Assembly: GCA_963169105.1 (NCBI GenBank)
Contig: OY720642.1
Location: 20,082,965 to 20,146,964 of the forward strand
Reading direction: 5' to 3'
Source of the DNA: Ceriagrion tenellum
Taxonomy: Eukaryota; Arthropoda; Insecta; Odonata; Coenagrionidae
DNA length: 64,000 nt
The notes under the pieces were generated by a model. That model saw only the letters and a program-made list of their open reading frames with translations, was not told where the DNA came from and made no database searches. Below, piece after piece: positions 12,351-24,459 of this stretch (the stretch's first letter is position 1; the number at the start of each line of letters is the position of its first letter). A program made the translations under genes and the position numbers.

Positions 12351-13800
12351 AACATCCTCATTAAGTCGTGAAGCCACTACTTCGTTTTATTCTTATTCCA
12401 TTCATTGATTATTATTTAAACCTGTTTATATTGACAAACTTAGGAAAAATGTAGCTAAATATGGAATTTTTTCCAAACTTTATACCAATATATTCACCCA
12501 AAAAAGTATTGGATGTAGAATAAGAGCGAGAGGCGAACATCAGGAATGAACATCAGGAGGAACAGTGTTGAATGAAGATTGGAGATAAAATATACATTTT
12601 ACGATTTAAAAAATTGAATGTGCTCAGTAGTCAGTTAAAATCCTTGCTTTGGAAAATGGGTTAGTAATTTAGCCTGTTTTCATGGGAAATAGACTAGCAA
12701 TGAGTTATTCAGATGAAAATTAGGGGATTTATGGTAATGAATTTACGATTAGGCTTGCGAGAACGTTATTTGTAAGAAAAGCATTATAAGCACAACAAAT
12801 AAAATCATGTTTTCTTCACACATTAGAAATTCTGCCTTGACTTAGACCGAAAACTATGAATCATGATGTTTGAACTTCATCCAAAGCATACAAAATAACA
12901 AAATTTATGATCTTAGACTCCATAGAAGTTACGATTCATATAATTTAACACATTTTCCAGCGTAGTATTCTCCATTATTTTTTTCATAAATAATATACAA
13001 GTATTCTAGTATATTTAGTCTGACTATGAATGGAGATTTGTAAATTTTACGCTTGGAGAATATAATTATTTTTCCCTAAAAATTGTGGAATATTTTTCTT
13101 CAGACTTCAAAATTCTTATTTTTATGCGTGAAATATATTGTTTTAACCCTGTATCATTGTTAAATTTTTTTATCCAAATAAGAATCAAGTTACACTTAAT
13201 GCTGAAAAAAATTGCTTCTACTGCTCTTTCAAAATTCTAAACGTCTCATTGAAATAGTGTATAAGTGTGTCTTATGCTTGCGAGACCTTACGACTCATTA
13301 TCTCTGATATTCAATTTGCAGCACTGCTAGGCAGGCTTTTGGTCAGTTAAGATATTTTTCGTTGTTTCTACAGAATCTATATGGATTTTATTGCTGTCAC
13401 TTGCTCTCTACTTAGTAGTAAAAATGAGGAATTAATCATTATTGCTTAAGTTAGTCGCAGCGAGATAGTTCCCAAGTCATAATAGAGACCATATTCGAAC
13501 TATATGTTTTAATTTCACCAGCTGTAGGACACATCAATTAAATATTGCATTATTAATAGGGCAACAATATAGTTTTATATGAAAAAAATTATAAGTAATT
13601 AAATGAAAATACCTAAATTAGTTTTTAACTTGACTCTTTTTTTTCGCGCGGTGCGTTTGAAACTCTTGAAAACGGAAGGTTTTTTGTGATACCCAAGAAC
13701 CTACTGCGGTGAAAATATGATTAATTTTCAAATATAGTTGAGAAAACATACAAACTACACGTTATTAATAAAATCAATGGTTGGCAAATTCACTTTGTGG
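12351..13800. other. AT-rich non-coding DNA
   Basis: Very AT-rich with no frame of note. Nothing recognised. Confidence 0.4.
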
Positions 13801-13812
13801 AAATTATGATTC

Positions 13813-14523
13813 ATGTTAAAAATGAAACCACTTAGTTTTTTCCTCCAATATATAGTTTCAATACCTCTCTCCCAGACAGAATTATCCGTTGAATTCAAAA
13901 CTATCAAATATATAGCCCGAAATAATGGTTATGACGACTCTTTGGTAGACGACCTTTTAAATCGTTTGCGACGAAAACGTGCTATAGCCACATCCACTTC
14001 ACTTTATCAAACACTCCCGTCTGGCACTAAGTGGGTGAAGTTACCCTTTGTTAATAATTTAACATATTAACTATATAGATATTTCCCCCCAAATATATAC
14101 AAAATTTCCGTGTATTATTCTGTGACATTCCAGAAGTTATTATTTAATCCTAAGGATGAAATTGACATGAATGATAAAAGTGGGGTATATTTACTCAAAT
14201 GTGATACTCCTGAATGTAACTGTATTTATGTTAGTCAAACTGGACGAAGGTTGAATATAAGAATAATGGAACATTTTAAATCCAGTGTCAATGGTGACAA
14301 ATAGTCAAATTTTGCAGAGCGTCTAATTGATGAGGGTCACAGATCCAATTTTACCCCTAAGCTGTTACACGTTTGTGACAAGGGGGGAAGTTGGACTTCC
14401 TTGAAAATTTTGAAATTCTGTCATATCACAATGTGCACGGCGAAAAACTACTCAATGACAAAATCCCTTCAACCGCCTCACCCTTGTTCTCTGTGCCAAT
14501 ACCCTCACCTCCATACCCGTAGT
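13813..14523 (+). pseudogene. Penelope-like polyprotein C-terminus with GIY-YIG domain (broken)
   Basis: The intact protein would be a reverse transcriptase fused to a GIY-YIG endonuclease that primes retrotransposition. The first frame (13813-14070) carries the connector, with PLSQTELSVEFKTIKYIA, NNGYDDSLVDDLL and KWVKLPF. After a frameshift, the next frame (from about 14110) has LFNPKDEI, then SGVYLLKC (about 14179-14202), CIYVSQTGRRLNIR (from about 14221) and MEH: a GIY-YIG nuclease core with GVY and YVS in place of GIY and YIG. A stop at 14302 is read past as SNFAERLIDEGHRSNFTP. A last frameshift in a G run near 14382 restores LDFLENFEILSYHNVHGEK and an ending at about 14523. At least two frameshifts and one stop make it inactive. 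Confidence 0.75.
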
Positions 14524-14670
14524 CCTTGAGCCTGGCGTCACCACCTGTTTGTTTCTTCCCCTGCAGTTTTGCCCAATCACCTCTCATTCCCCCTCCTTTA
14601 TTTCAGCCACCTCCGTCTCCTTGAGATCTCTTGTATTATCTGTGCTGTCTTTGGGTATTTTACTCTGTAA

Positions 14671-14704
14671 TCTTGATAATGGCCTGAAAAGGCCGAAACC
14701 GGTT
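14671..14704 (+). ncRNA. Hammerhead-like motif in the Penelope-like 3' region (candidate 4)
   Basis: About 150 bases after the polyprotein end, TTGATAAT leads into a perfect 4-bp GGCC hairpin with a TGAAAA loop, then GAAACCGGT. The second core string and the CCGGT match the other candidates; the first is decayed (TTGATAA instead of CTGANGA). Its position after a Penelope-like coding end supports the view that the whole motif set in this window comes from such elements. Confidence 0.45.
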
Positions 14705-14760
14705 GATTAGTGTTTTAAATATATTGGTGGAAACAACTAAGTGGTTTAATTTTTAACATA

Positions 14761-15000
14761 CACGTTGTTAGTTTTATTACGACATCTTAAGTATTATAAA
14801 TTCCTCATTTTGTAAATTATGTCTCTCTGGAGTGCATACACGTACCATTTCCCATGTAAAAGGGCTGGTATATTTTGGCAAATATCTCCTAAAGTCATGA
14901 GGCAAGTGGTTAAATTTTTTGAGTTATTAGAAGGGTGAGATATTTTCCTTTAAAATGAGGCCAAATTATGTGATTTCTCATTGAAATAATATTTCGCTCA
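14761..15000. other. AT-rich non-coding DNA
   Basis: Nothing recognised. Confidence 0.35.
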
Positions 15001-15560
15001 GACTACCTTAAGTTCTTATTTTCGAATCTCGTTCTTGCTCACTCTTTCCGCCTCCTCTCTTCCCTCCAATTTTTTTTTCTAAAAGTGTGCCCATAATTTT
15101 CACCTCGATGTACTCACCTTTTATGCTACCGGTGTTTTTTTTTACTCGCACCACCAATGCGATGATTTCTCAATGAACTGCGCGCATAGATCCGCTTCCC
15201 CTCACACGCCCTTCTTGCCTCTCGACGATGCCTCCTTCTCCTGCCTCCACCACGTTGCTTTCAGCCTTGAGATTAAATTTACCGCGCATTTTTCCTCATT
15301 ATGTCGCAAAAAGAGATTTCTTTTAAGGCTCGCAACGCATGAATCTTGAAACTTTCACCCTTTTCCCGACTTGGCCCCGTCTCTCCTCCTCCCCGGCCCG
15401 CTTGTGCTCTCTTCCCTCGTCACTCATTATCTCTCCCTTATTTACAATACTTTCACTTTTTTAATATTCGGGGGAGCGAGTGATGGAGTGTGCGAAAGAG
15501 GTCGAGAGAAAGGAAGTAGGCTTAAACGAGTCACTTTGCTCTCGAGAATAATTTAATGTC
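15001..15560. other. Pyrimidine-rich, GC-raised block
   Basis: The + strand is C/T-rich up to about 15460, then purine-rich for about 90 bases. No motif was seen in the short frame at 15371-15556. Confidence 0.45.
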
Positions 15561-15812
15561 TCGCCCTTAAGGGACAATTTCTATCGAGATGCAAGTACAT
15601 ATATGTCAACGCCTACGGCCAACTAAGATCCGCGGGTAAAATGCCGCGGGTTCTATGACGAGTTTTATTGATGCAATCCTGTGAGATACTCGTGTTACAT
15701 ATTAATTTAATGTGATAATTACCAACTTGTAATGATATTTTGAGATTTATGTGGAGGAAATCACACATATGGAGGGAAAACTCTCCGCAGTGTAAGATTT
15801 AAGGCTTTCCCG

Positions 15813-16211
15813 GCGAATACTTAGAATATATAGCTCTCGAGTTTCCAACTGGGTGATGGTGGTTTTTGGCGCCGATGTTTTGCAGGTGCAGTCTGCCATC
15901 GTCCTCAGGGTGATAATTTTGGCCAGGAGGGTGTCACTTTATATATGCTCTGTGGATGGGCTAGCTTGCTTCTGATTGGCCCTCTTTTCCCACTCTTTTT
16001 TTGCCAATCACGAGACTCATAAGAAAAAGATCGGGAAAAGAGGGCCAATCAGAAGCAAGCTAGCCCATCCACAGAGCGTATATAAAGTGACACCCTCCTG
16101 GCCAAAATTATCACCCTGAGGACGATGGCAGACTACGCCTTCGAAACGTCGGTGCCAAAAACCACCATCACCCAGTTGGAAACCCGAGAGCTATACATTC
16201 TAACTCTTCGC
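15813..16211. repeat. Large inverted repeat with hammerhead-like ends
   Basis: The left arm 15813-15990 and right arm 16036-16211 are near-identical inverted copies separated by a ~45-base spacer. They share, for example, ATGGGCTAGCTTGCTTCTGA, AGGAGGGTGTCACTTTATAT and TTTCCAACTGGGTGATGGTG in opposite orientation, and differ at a few scattered positions. The arms end in CTGAGGACGATGGCAG-type motifs facing outward. The arrangement fits two copies of a retroelement terminal region joined head to head. Similar AACTCT(C/T)CGCAGT phrases lie just outside both arms (15779 and 16202), which could be a degenerate flanking duplication or part of the repeat. Confidence 0.75.
16115..16152 (+). ncRNA. Hammerhead-like ribozyme motif (candidate 5, right arm)
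   Basis: It reads CTGAGGA, C, a hairpin stem (GATGGC with GCCTTC, one T-T mismatch), then GAAACGTCGG. CUGANGA and GAAA are intact, with a single extra base between the first core and stem II. The left-arm counterpart (15872-15907, minus strand) keeps CTGAGGACGATGGCAG but has lost GAAAC, reading AAAAC instead. Confidence 0.4.
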
Positions 16212-17779
16212 AGTTTTACCCAGATGAATGTTTGATGCAACTAGTATTGATTTTTTACATTTAGGTATCTGCGTAAAATTGCAGAGTTCTTCTTTCGACA
16301 TGATAAATAGAAATTTCACGATATAGGTTCTTGGCTACAGCCTTCCCATCAATTTCGGCCCAAGTTTAAATCCTGGCAGATCCGTATTTTTCATTCATTG
16401 CGATTATCTCGATGTCTACTTGGGTGTGATAACACTTTGCGTGCTGAACTGTATCTTTCGGAAGGGACTTCGTATTGCTGACCCATTCATCAGTATCTAC
16501 ATTTATCAGTCCGGAGAATGGCTTTCATCTGCCTCAACAATTCTCTATTGTCTCCATGAACCGCTTCATCCTAGGGTACCTAAGTCATTTCTGCGACATC
16601 CTGTATCATTTTCTTGATTAAGACCATTTCATGTCTCCCTTCTTAAATTTTCTAATTCATATCGCTTTCCATTATAGTTTTCAATTGACTATTATGCAAG
16701 TTATATTTTATATAGGTTTGTCTCTTCTTCCGAGAGTTTACATTGCCATTAATTTCTCCTCAATTGTATGAATGACTAAATCTTTGGTGATTCTCGCGAT
16801 CCTTTTAATTGCTATTATTCTTTTATAACACCACAACACCTCTGCTCTTAAATTATTTTGTTCTACAGCTGTCATTACGAGGATTCACTGAAAAGCATAT
16901 TATCATATTTAAATCATGCGATTCTTTTCAAACTAAGTGATTTCTGACTTGCAATTTTGTGTTTCTCTTAACTTCTTGTTGTCTTTTATCACAGATCGCC
17001 TAAGTTATTTCTTTCCCCCTATCTTTCCACCCTTCCTCCTACTGCCAGTCGATCCTTCTCTTCAAAGCCTTCTCGCCGGTGCAACTAGTAATCGTTGCAG
17101 GTTGCATTATCTATTAATCAAATACACTGTAACACCAAACCCTAGCATTGTAATAATAACATTAACATTAATTTATTTGTAATAGCAGAACTCGGAGTGT
17201 GTTTTCTTGGGTTGGGAGCCATGTAATCAGTTTACAAAGGTTTTCGCACGCCTATACCTCGAATGATAATGTTTCGCTGCTGATATGTCATTCAAATAGC
17301 TATCCTTATATCTTGATTTAAGAATTTTTGACCTATTATTGTTATATTAGGAACAGAAAAATTTGCTTGAATATTAAAAATATTAACATAAAACCTTTTA
17401 AGCCCAGTACTATGATATTTTTTTGCTTACACATTTTCAATGCCGGCTATTGTGGTTGGTTATCTGATCGCGGAGTAATTTGGCTAAAAGTACCTTCAGC
17501 TGCTGTTAGATCTAAATATGTCTTCATTTCATTGTGAAAGAGAGAACTTCGTACTTAAAGTAGAGCTGCTAAGAAGCTGATTTTATTAATTTTCATATAC
17601 CAGCATTTACTTGATACAACAGAAAGCAGGTATTTTAGAAGTGAAATTTTGCTAGCGTAAAAAATGCGTGTGTAAGTCGGCGTGTTAGCTTTTGCCTCAG
17701 TGGTAATACCATACAGTAAATAATACTCTAGAGTGCTCACTGGGATACGTGTTAGGCAAACCATATTTTTAATTTTTTA
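16212..17779. other. Non-coding DNA
   Basis: Nothing convincing. Short frames at 16420-16617, 16937-17182 and 17328-17537 lack motifs. A pyrimidine patch lies around 17000-17070. Confidence 0.4.
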
Positions 17780-18230
17780 ATGAGCACCAGATGGCGTTGA
17801 TGTTGCCGGCGCAACGAGGCCTCGTTAGGAGAGTCCATTTCTCATTTCGGCCAAAAAGGGACAGATCCATCCGCGATGTCTAACGTATAACATTCCATGA
17901 CCTGTTCTTCCCCACAAGGCCACTCGCATATTTCTTCCAACTTTGAGAGTGAGGAACAAGCACAAAAAGTGCACCTGTTTGCCTGCCCTTCGTCTCAAGG
18001 CTCTGTGGGTCCATTTGAACTCGTAGGCACAAGTTTGCTCGAGGATTCGTATTCGCAACCTCTCCGATTGCTGAGGTCATGGGATAGCGAGGCGAAATTC
18101 CATTATTCCAGGTTTATACGGGGCCAAGCGGCGCCTCCCCATGCCCGTGGAGCTAATGATGGAACCTCAGTTCCCAAAAGCACAAAACGAAGATAAACAA
18201 TTACTAGCTAAGGTGAGCAGGAGGAATGTA
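17780..18230. other. GC-balanced island, possible exon or conserved element
   Basis: This stretch is clearly less AT-rich than its surroundings. It holds overlapping frames of 66-99 codons on both strands. On the + strand a frame open from 18075, with an ATG at 18141 (MPVELMMEPQFPKAQNEDK), runs without a stop into AAG followed by GTGAGC at 18213, a good 5' splice site. No domain is recognised and no acceptor partner exon was found. It could be a first coding exon, a conserved non-coding element or chance. Confidence 0.2.
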
Positions 18231-19319
18231 GTTCCAGGTGATACCCTCCTTGAGGATACGCCTTGCGATGTAGAAGAATAGCTCAACCGGTAAATATTCA
18301 TTTGAGGGTAAATGCGTTACAGTTAAATTCATTCAAAGTGAAGATATTTTATTTCATAATAAATAACACATGACTATTGCTCCTAAGGGATCCTAAATTG
18401 TGAAAACCTACCTTATAGCTGGCCCATAATTGAGCATGTTGATTAAAAAATGATCTTTTTGGTCTTAAAAAATTTTATTGTCACCTAGGGGTCAATGGTG
18501 GGTCAACAATCTGTCTTGGTTATTGGTTTTGGCGTTATACATATACAAACTATTTACTATACTTTAACAATAGAGATAGCAGTCACGTCTTAGTTTTTTG
18601 TATAGTCATTTTACGACCATAGTCAATTACGTATCATGCAGAGCAGCTAACTGATCAAGAGAATACAGCAAGATATACCTGTTGTGCTGTTGAACTAGGA
18701 AGAGTTTTTCAAAATGCCGACATAATATTCGACATATTTTTGGCCAGTACTGCATCCAGTTCTGTAGTGAAATTGACAACGATTAAATGGAATCCACGTC
18801 AAAACTTTGTTGCCAGATACCCCGCAAATTAGAATTTTGAGCACTTCTCAAAAGTGACACTCCTTTATTCTTAATTCCCTTCATGATTTTGAGTCATCGC
18901 TTTCAGCTCATCTTCAAATCCCATAGCAACGACCTCACCACCAGATTTTATTTTATTAAATTCCGGAATATTCCCCAATTCAACCTTGCAGCTTGCTCAA
19001 AACTTTAAAGGCAATTTTTCTGTGACCAGTACTGCATTTCGAAACCATTGGGTCCCTGATGAATTCTCCTTTCTGCTTGATTAAGGAAAAAGATCTTCGT
19101 GTTGATTTAGTTTTCAGGTAAAATATACCTACTTATATTCTAAATTGTTGATTACGGCAAGGATCACTTTTAGTCGGTAGCAGTTACCCATAAAAACAAG
19201 GAGGCCGACTTTCTTTTTCTGATGTATTGAACATTTTGAGCCCAGCACGTAAAAGTGCCACTTTTATACTATTGCCTCTTGATACATAAGATATAAAACA
19301 AAGATTATATACATATAAA
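18231..19319. other. Non-coding DNA, possible coding relics
   Basis: Nothing that can be named. A minus-strand stretch at about 19024-18882 stays open for some 40 codons (GNIPEFNKIKSGGEVVAMGF, among others). A plus-strand stretch at 18646-18832 stays open for about 60 codons without an ATG. Either could be old transposon coding sequence linked to the P-like relic next door, but no family match is claimed. Confidence 0.3.
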
Positions 19320-19980
19320 AGGATTCGAATCCAAGCGAGAGCTATTTAAAACTTCAATAAATTGGCGGATGATGTTGAGAAGTTTTTTCTTACTCAACCA
19401 ACTGGATGGACGTCTATTGGAACGCATTTGATGAAATATGGAAAAGACTCAGCTTGCACATTGCACTTTTGAAAGCGCCAGCATAGAGTATACTGCACCT
19501 ATACCCGGCCAATATTTTCTAATCATAGGAATCAACGGTTAAAGTGACGTGCCAAGAATTTATTCAGCGCTGATTTAATTAGATATGGCACGTCATATGG
19601 GCAAAATTTCTTTTGTTTCATAACTTGGAAGAATGGTGAAAACCTGAAAAACACACAGACCAGAAAGAAACTTTCCCCTTTTACTTGTCTGTTAGCAGAA
19701 AAACGCTCTAGCCAAGATTTCCTGAAAGAAGTTCTTTGACGATAAGATGAAGAACATGAGAAGTATTATATCCATCAAGGCCTCTCTTGCTGATGAAGTA
19801 TGCAAATGGTAACTGATAATTGTGGAACAGACCTTTCATCATGAACACTTCCACATTTTTACCGCAGCTTTTGCTTCTTCCGGGGTGACCAAGATGTTCA
19901 AACTCTTCAACATATTCCGACAGAAGTGAATTTCTAAAATTATTCATCATGAATTTACATAAAATAACATTACACATTAC
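19320..19980 (-). pseudogene. P-element-like (THAP9-type) transposase relic
   Basis: On the minus strand the first frame (19977-19708) reads EEFEHLG, GRSKSCGKNVEVF and MMKGLFHNYQLPFAYFISK. This matches the RNase-H-like core of P-type transposases (a DxxGFExxG stretch followed by VFMxRGLxxxWKQPVAYF). After a stop, YDVPYLIKSALNKFL at about 19615-19560 matches the conserved DxPHLIKxxRN segment. Further on, a frame at about 19375-19325 reads RQFIEVLNSSRLDSNPF, like the C-terminal FDxxNSR region. Order and strand agree with one gene; stops and frameshifts separate the parts. The N-terminal THAP zinc finger was not found, nor terminal inverted repeats. P-type transposases cut and paste DNA in the nucleus using GTP; this one is dead. 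Confidence 0.7.
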
Positions 19981-22940
19981 CGGCTATCTGTGATATACCA
20001 TTTACTATAAGATTCATTTGCCAAAAATCTAACTTTCCCCCAATTCATTTCCTAATTATAAATACTCCGGTAGCACCAATTTTTATCATTGAAACTGATA
20101 AACGTAAGAGTGCTCATTAACGAATAAATAAACACTAAATACGAATCAAATGAGTAATAAGTTCACTTTTTCTACTGGCAGTGTTATAACACAATGACGT
20201 AGCTGTTTTCTCAGAAAGAGATGTTCGATTAGCTGTCTTTTTTAAAAGACAGAGCACCGGTTAAGTACAATTTTTGCGCACTTGAGTAAATAGCATTTCG
20301 CACACACTGTAAATTAGCGTTGTTCCTGCTTACGACTGCTCTTCCAACAAATGGATATAGAAGCATTTTTGACGGCCGAATCGACAGACAAGTTCCGATG
20401 GAATGATGGCGGCCAAGAATTTCGCGTTTCCCTATTTTACTACGGCTGTGAGCACTCATGAATGTTATTTACTCTATGGTAATACCGATTATGTTCATTT
20501 ATGCTCATTTTTTGCTGCTCTTGCGGTCGTAAATAATTTTTGGCCAGTATGTTATAATTTTTGGGATATCATAGTATTTGTAAAACATTAAACGAAACTA
20601 TATTCGACCTTCATTGTTATATTAGTAAACGTATGATCGATTTGAATGCAAATCGCATTAATGAAAACTGTGTATGTATTTGTATTTCCCTAATAATGAG
20701 CATTTGGATATGAAGTATTCATTTCCTCATGATGGTGGTACAACATCATGCATGAATGGATTTAATATACCTCATAAACTGGATAATTTGTCTCAATGTA
20801 TAGTTTAATAACGGGTTCACTCTTATCACACATTTGACATTACCGGGAATAACTTTTGAGAGGTAAAGGGATGGTGGTATAGCCAAAACGCTTTATTCCA
20901 TAATTGTTAGAGGAAAACGCAAAACGTGGTGAATTACGAGTGAGAGATGAGAGGAATGGATGTTAAATCGAGGAATTAAAGCACACACGATTAACTCCGA
21001 ACGAACTTCAATGGTGGTGTCTTTAGTGGTAACGAAGAATGATGTCGAATGCGAGTGGTGATCGGGGAGAACGAAGGAGGCAGAGAATTATGGGAGAAAT
21101 CCTAGCGTGCCCTGGAGAGGGGAGACAGTTGCGCATCTGGAGGCGAGGAGTGAAAGCGGGGCAAAGCATTGATCAATGCCCAATTTCCTACTCTCCTCGC
21201 ACCCTATTTTTCAATCTTAGCTTCCCCCATTTTCTTAGCCATTCTCCCTACTCATAGCATTTACTGCAATCAGAAGTATATTAATCATTCATTAATGATC
21301 ATAAAATCATTTTGTGGAGGATCAATAGCTTTAGATGCTGTCAGGCGGTGGAAATTAATAAAAGATTTTTTTCAAAAATTCTCGTAGACTCGGTTCTCCA
21401 GAGCTAAAGGATTAAAATAGACTTAAAAACAGTGCCGTTTCATGGCGACAGAATGGTTAGCTCACAACTATAAGTCATGACTTAGGAACCATAGTTTGAA
21501 GGGTAATCGCAGGTATGCAGATATGGTACTTCCAATTTGAAATTACCAAAGTTTTAAAAAGTTTTCGTTATTCAATATTGTTGCCTCAAATACGTCTAAT
21601 AAGCCATTTAAAATAATTCAGCTCCTCAACTCATGAATATTTTATGACGAGATGTCATTTGAATGTGAATATGAGAGCTACTATTGTGTAGTCTACTTTA
21701 TGTAATCAAAACGCTTGACATTGCTCTGATCAAACAGTAGTAAGTCGAGGATGTCAGTTTCAGGTGTGTCTTCGAAATTTAGGGTGAAGACTTCATGGAA
21801 CCCTGTAACTCTCTCTATTCAAAGATAAATGTTCGCTGAAAACTCCTCGATCAAACATCAACTCTCGCAAAAGAGGGTTATGGATACCATGTTCAGGTTT
21901 ATCTTAGTTTTTAAGTGTACTTAAGAAAAATATTTCAGAGATTGTTGAGGTTTGAGCAACACTTGAGGCTCGATTCGTGAGCAGTAACTGGATTTGCAAC
22001 CAACACCGATGAAATTTTATTTTATATTTTTTGTGGAACTAATATTTTACTCTGTTTTTCATTGTTTTTTTGCTATAAACCAATACAATTGAGTGGCTTT
22101 TAGAGATTGTTCAGTTTCTTAACAATACTAAATAGCAGGTAATGGCCGAGGAAAATTTGAAAGTACACCTCCATTGCATTTTTTTAATACACCAAAGCAT
22201 ACAAAAGAAGGCATTTACAGAAATTTATGTGAATGCATGCAAAATATATTAAAAACATTAATTTTATTGGGCGTAGGCGAATATATTTCTGGAATATATT
22301 CCCTAAAATACATTTTAAATGAATTTTGGGAAATTTATTTAAAACAAAGATGGTCATGTGTAGATTCTGCATATATTCTATGGGATCTGTAAGCAATGCT
22401 TAGATATACAAGCATCGTAAAATCGCTTGCGTCGTGAAATTACTGTGAAGAGAAATTTCATTTATTCACCACCATTCCTTGGAAACTTTACTTGGTGGAC
22501 CATTTAATAAATATAATGTTGTATGTGATACATATATGTCGTTGCTCAATAGAAACTTTATGAAGTGTTTGCGTTAGATAATGAAAATGATCGTTTTTTT
22601 TTTCTTCGTTTTTCTTTGCAACTGTAACTATGAACAATGCTTGATTCTTACAGCCAGTTTAGACTTTCCTTCACTCCGATAATTATTTAACTTTGTTATT
22701 TGACATGGGCAGCGTAAAAAATGTATTTTATGGAAATGCATAAAAATGCACGAGAATTTACTGTTGGTCAGGTGCGTATCGTAAAATTTATTTAAAATTT
22801 TCGCAAATTTTCAGTTCATGGTATATTTTTCACGAAAAGCAATTGTATTATGTATGTATATAAATTAAAAAAATCATTTTTAAACTTCAATATAATGTAC
22901 TTTATACTAACATCGTGCATTTTTATGATGTTATTTTAAC
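19981..22940. other. AT-rich non-coding DNA
   Basis: No gene recognised. A purine-rich, GC-raised patch lies at about 20860-21150. Frames at 20229-20459, 21039-21257 and 22174-22396 (both strands) have no motif. Confidence 0.4.
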
Positions 22941-23760
22941 TCAGGGCCTGCTTCGGTCCGCCGCTCCGCTTTATCCTTCAACCGAGGAGAGTCATTGATT
23001 CGCAGACTACTTTCCCTGTCTCCCTTTCACTCGATCCTCCGCGTTCCCTACTTTTTCATTTTCAGAGCCTAGACTCAGATTCGGTATATTCTCCTCCCTT
23101 GGCCTCATACATTTCCTCCCCATTTCCAGGAATCATTTGCCCATCCATTTTGCCCCGATGGAGTCCACCTCAACCGCGTCCAAAAACCTTTCGGGGGAAT
23201 TTGCTCCTCCATCTCCTCCCCGACCAACCGCCTTGGTATCCGTGGCACAGGGGGGAGGAGGAGAAAAAAAACCGCAGACATTGCCGCCATCATCCGCCTC
23301 CTCTCCAGAATCCCGCTAATGTTCGTGGAATTGGCTGCAAAGGACGAGGAGAAGCACTCATCCTTTCCCGATTCACTCACGCAATCACAGATTCACTTCT
23401 CCGGGATCACGACCAATCCCTACCCCGTCATTCTCCGTCCCACTTCTCCCTTTCGAGAAAAATATAAAAATAATTCTATCCCGAAAAGCCGATTTCTCGA
23501 GTCTCACTACCCAACCCACGCGATCTCCCAGAGTGCCAATTTTTTTATCATCCCTCCACCTTTTTCCTGTTCTCCGGCCACTTGAAGCCACCGTGGTGCC
23601 TCCTTTGCTCAGCCATTTCCAGCACCCTCCCTCCCTTCCAGCCTCACCACCTCACATCCACCCACTCAAGTTTTTGGTCTCCCTCAGCCTATTTTACACT
23701 CCCCGAGCATCGGGATCGACTCCATAGCTCCACCCCTTGTCTAACCTCTCTTTTTTATAA
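22941..23760. other. Pyrimidine-rich, GC-raised block
   Basis: One of the longest C/T-rich blocks. All three + frames and one minus frame stay open for 60-122 codons at once, which points to composition and not coding. The encoded text is Pro/Ser/His-rich with no domain. Confidence 0.5.
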
Positions 23761-24459
23761 TCCGGGCTCATCCTTCAGTGAATCCGATATTTTAAAGCAT
23801 CGATATGCGATATGCCAGAAATACAGTGTCACGGTGTTGATCATCTTGGTCATATGCAGTATGTATTGCATTGCGATCCGATTATCTCCCTCGTGGGCAG
23901 TCAGCAATCCGAAAATTGCTTGGCTGCAGCCTTCCAATTGACTCTGCTATCAACTAATCCTTTACAAGTTGCCATTTTAATTTTTGTTATGTTCCCTTAT
24001 CGTAATGCTGTTTTCTATATAATGGTGGTAATTAAATTTTTCTGTCTGCTTCTTATTTGAATATTTTCTACTTTACACTTAATTAACATCATCTCGAGAA
24101 TTGTACTTCGGTTGACATTAGTTGATTTCAATTTCCTTTCGTTATATCCTATTCTGGCTCTGTTCGTATATTGGATTTTACACATGTATATATATTTTTT
24201 AATACCTTCATTTTTATCGTTTTTTCCGATGAAGTTGTCCAAATTGTCTCTCTTCCTTTGTTGATATGTTCTTTTATTTCATCCTTGCTACGTGCTACAC
24301 AGTGCATTATACCATGTAATACTAAGCAGGACGACATGCAGTGTAATACGGTGAACTGAAATATGAGATTCAAAGCAATACCTTGCGATGTCAACTGATT
24401 TGTGATACACTGGATCATGGATGATTTGCAAGTTACATCGAAAAATGATACTGAATATT
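23761..24459. other. AT-rich non-coding DNA
   Basis: No family resemblance in the frames at 23812-24060 or 24149-24503. Confidence 0.4.

Larger units (their letters stand above)
13811..14760 (+). mobile_element. Penelope-like retroelement fragment, 5'-truncated
   Basis: This holds the C-terminal part of a Penelope-like polyprotein, a short 3' untranslated region with a hammerhead-like hairpin, and a tail. An inverted repeat of about 30 bases flanks the unit. The left copy at 13811-13840 (GTTAAAAATGAAACCACTTA) pairs with the right copy at 14730-14757 (TAAGTGGTTTAATTTTTAAC), with few differences. Inverted tails of this type are usual in Penelope-like insertions. The reverse-transcriptase palm upstream is missing, so the copy is non-autonomous. 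Confidence 0.65.

Noticed and set aside
23099..23941. Cluster of 60-122-codon frames
   Set aside because: Frames are open at once in all phases of a C/T-rich block; no motif, signal or splice logic.
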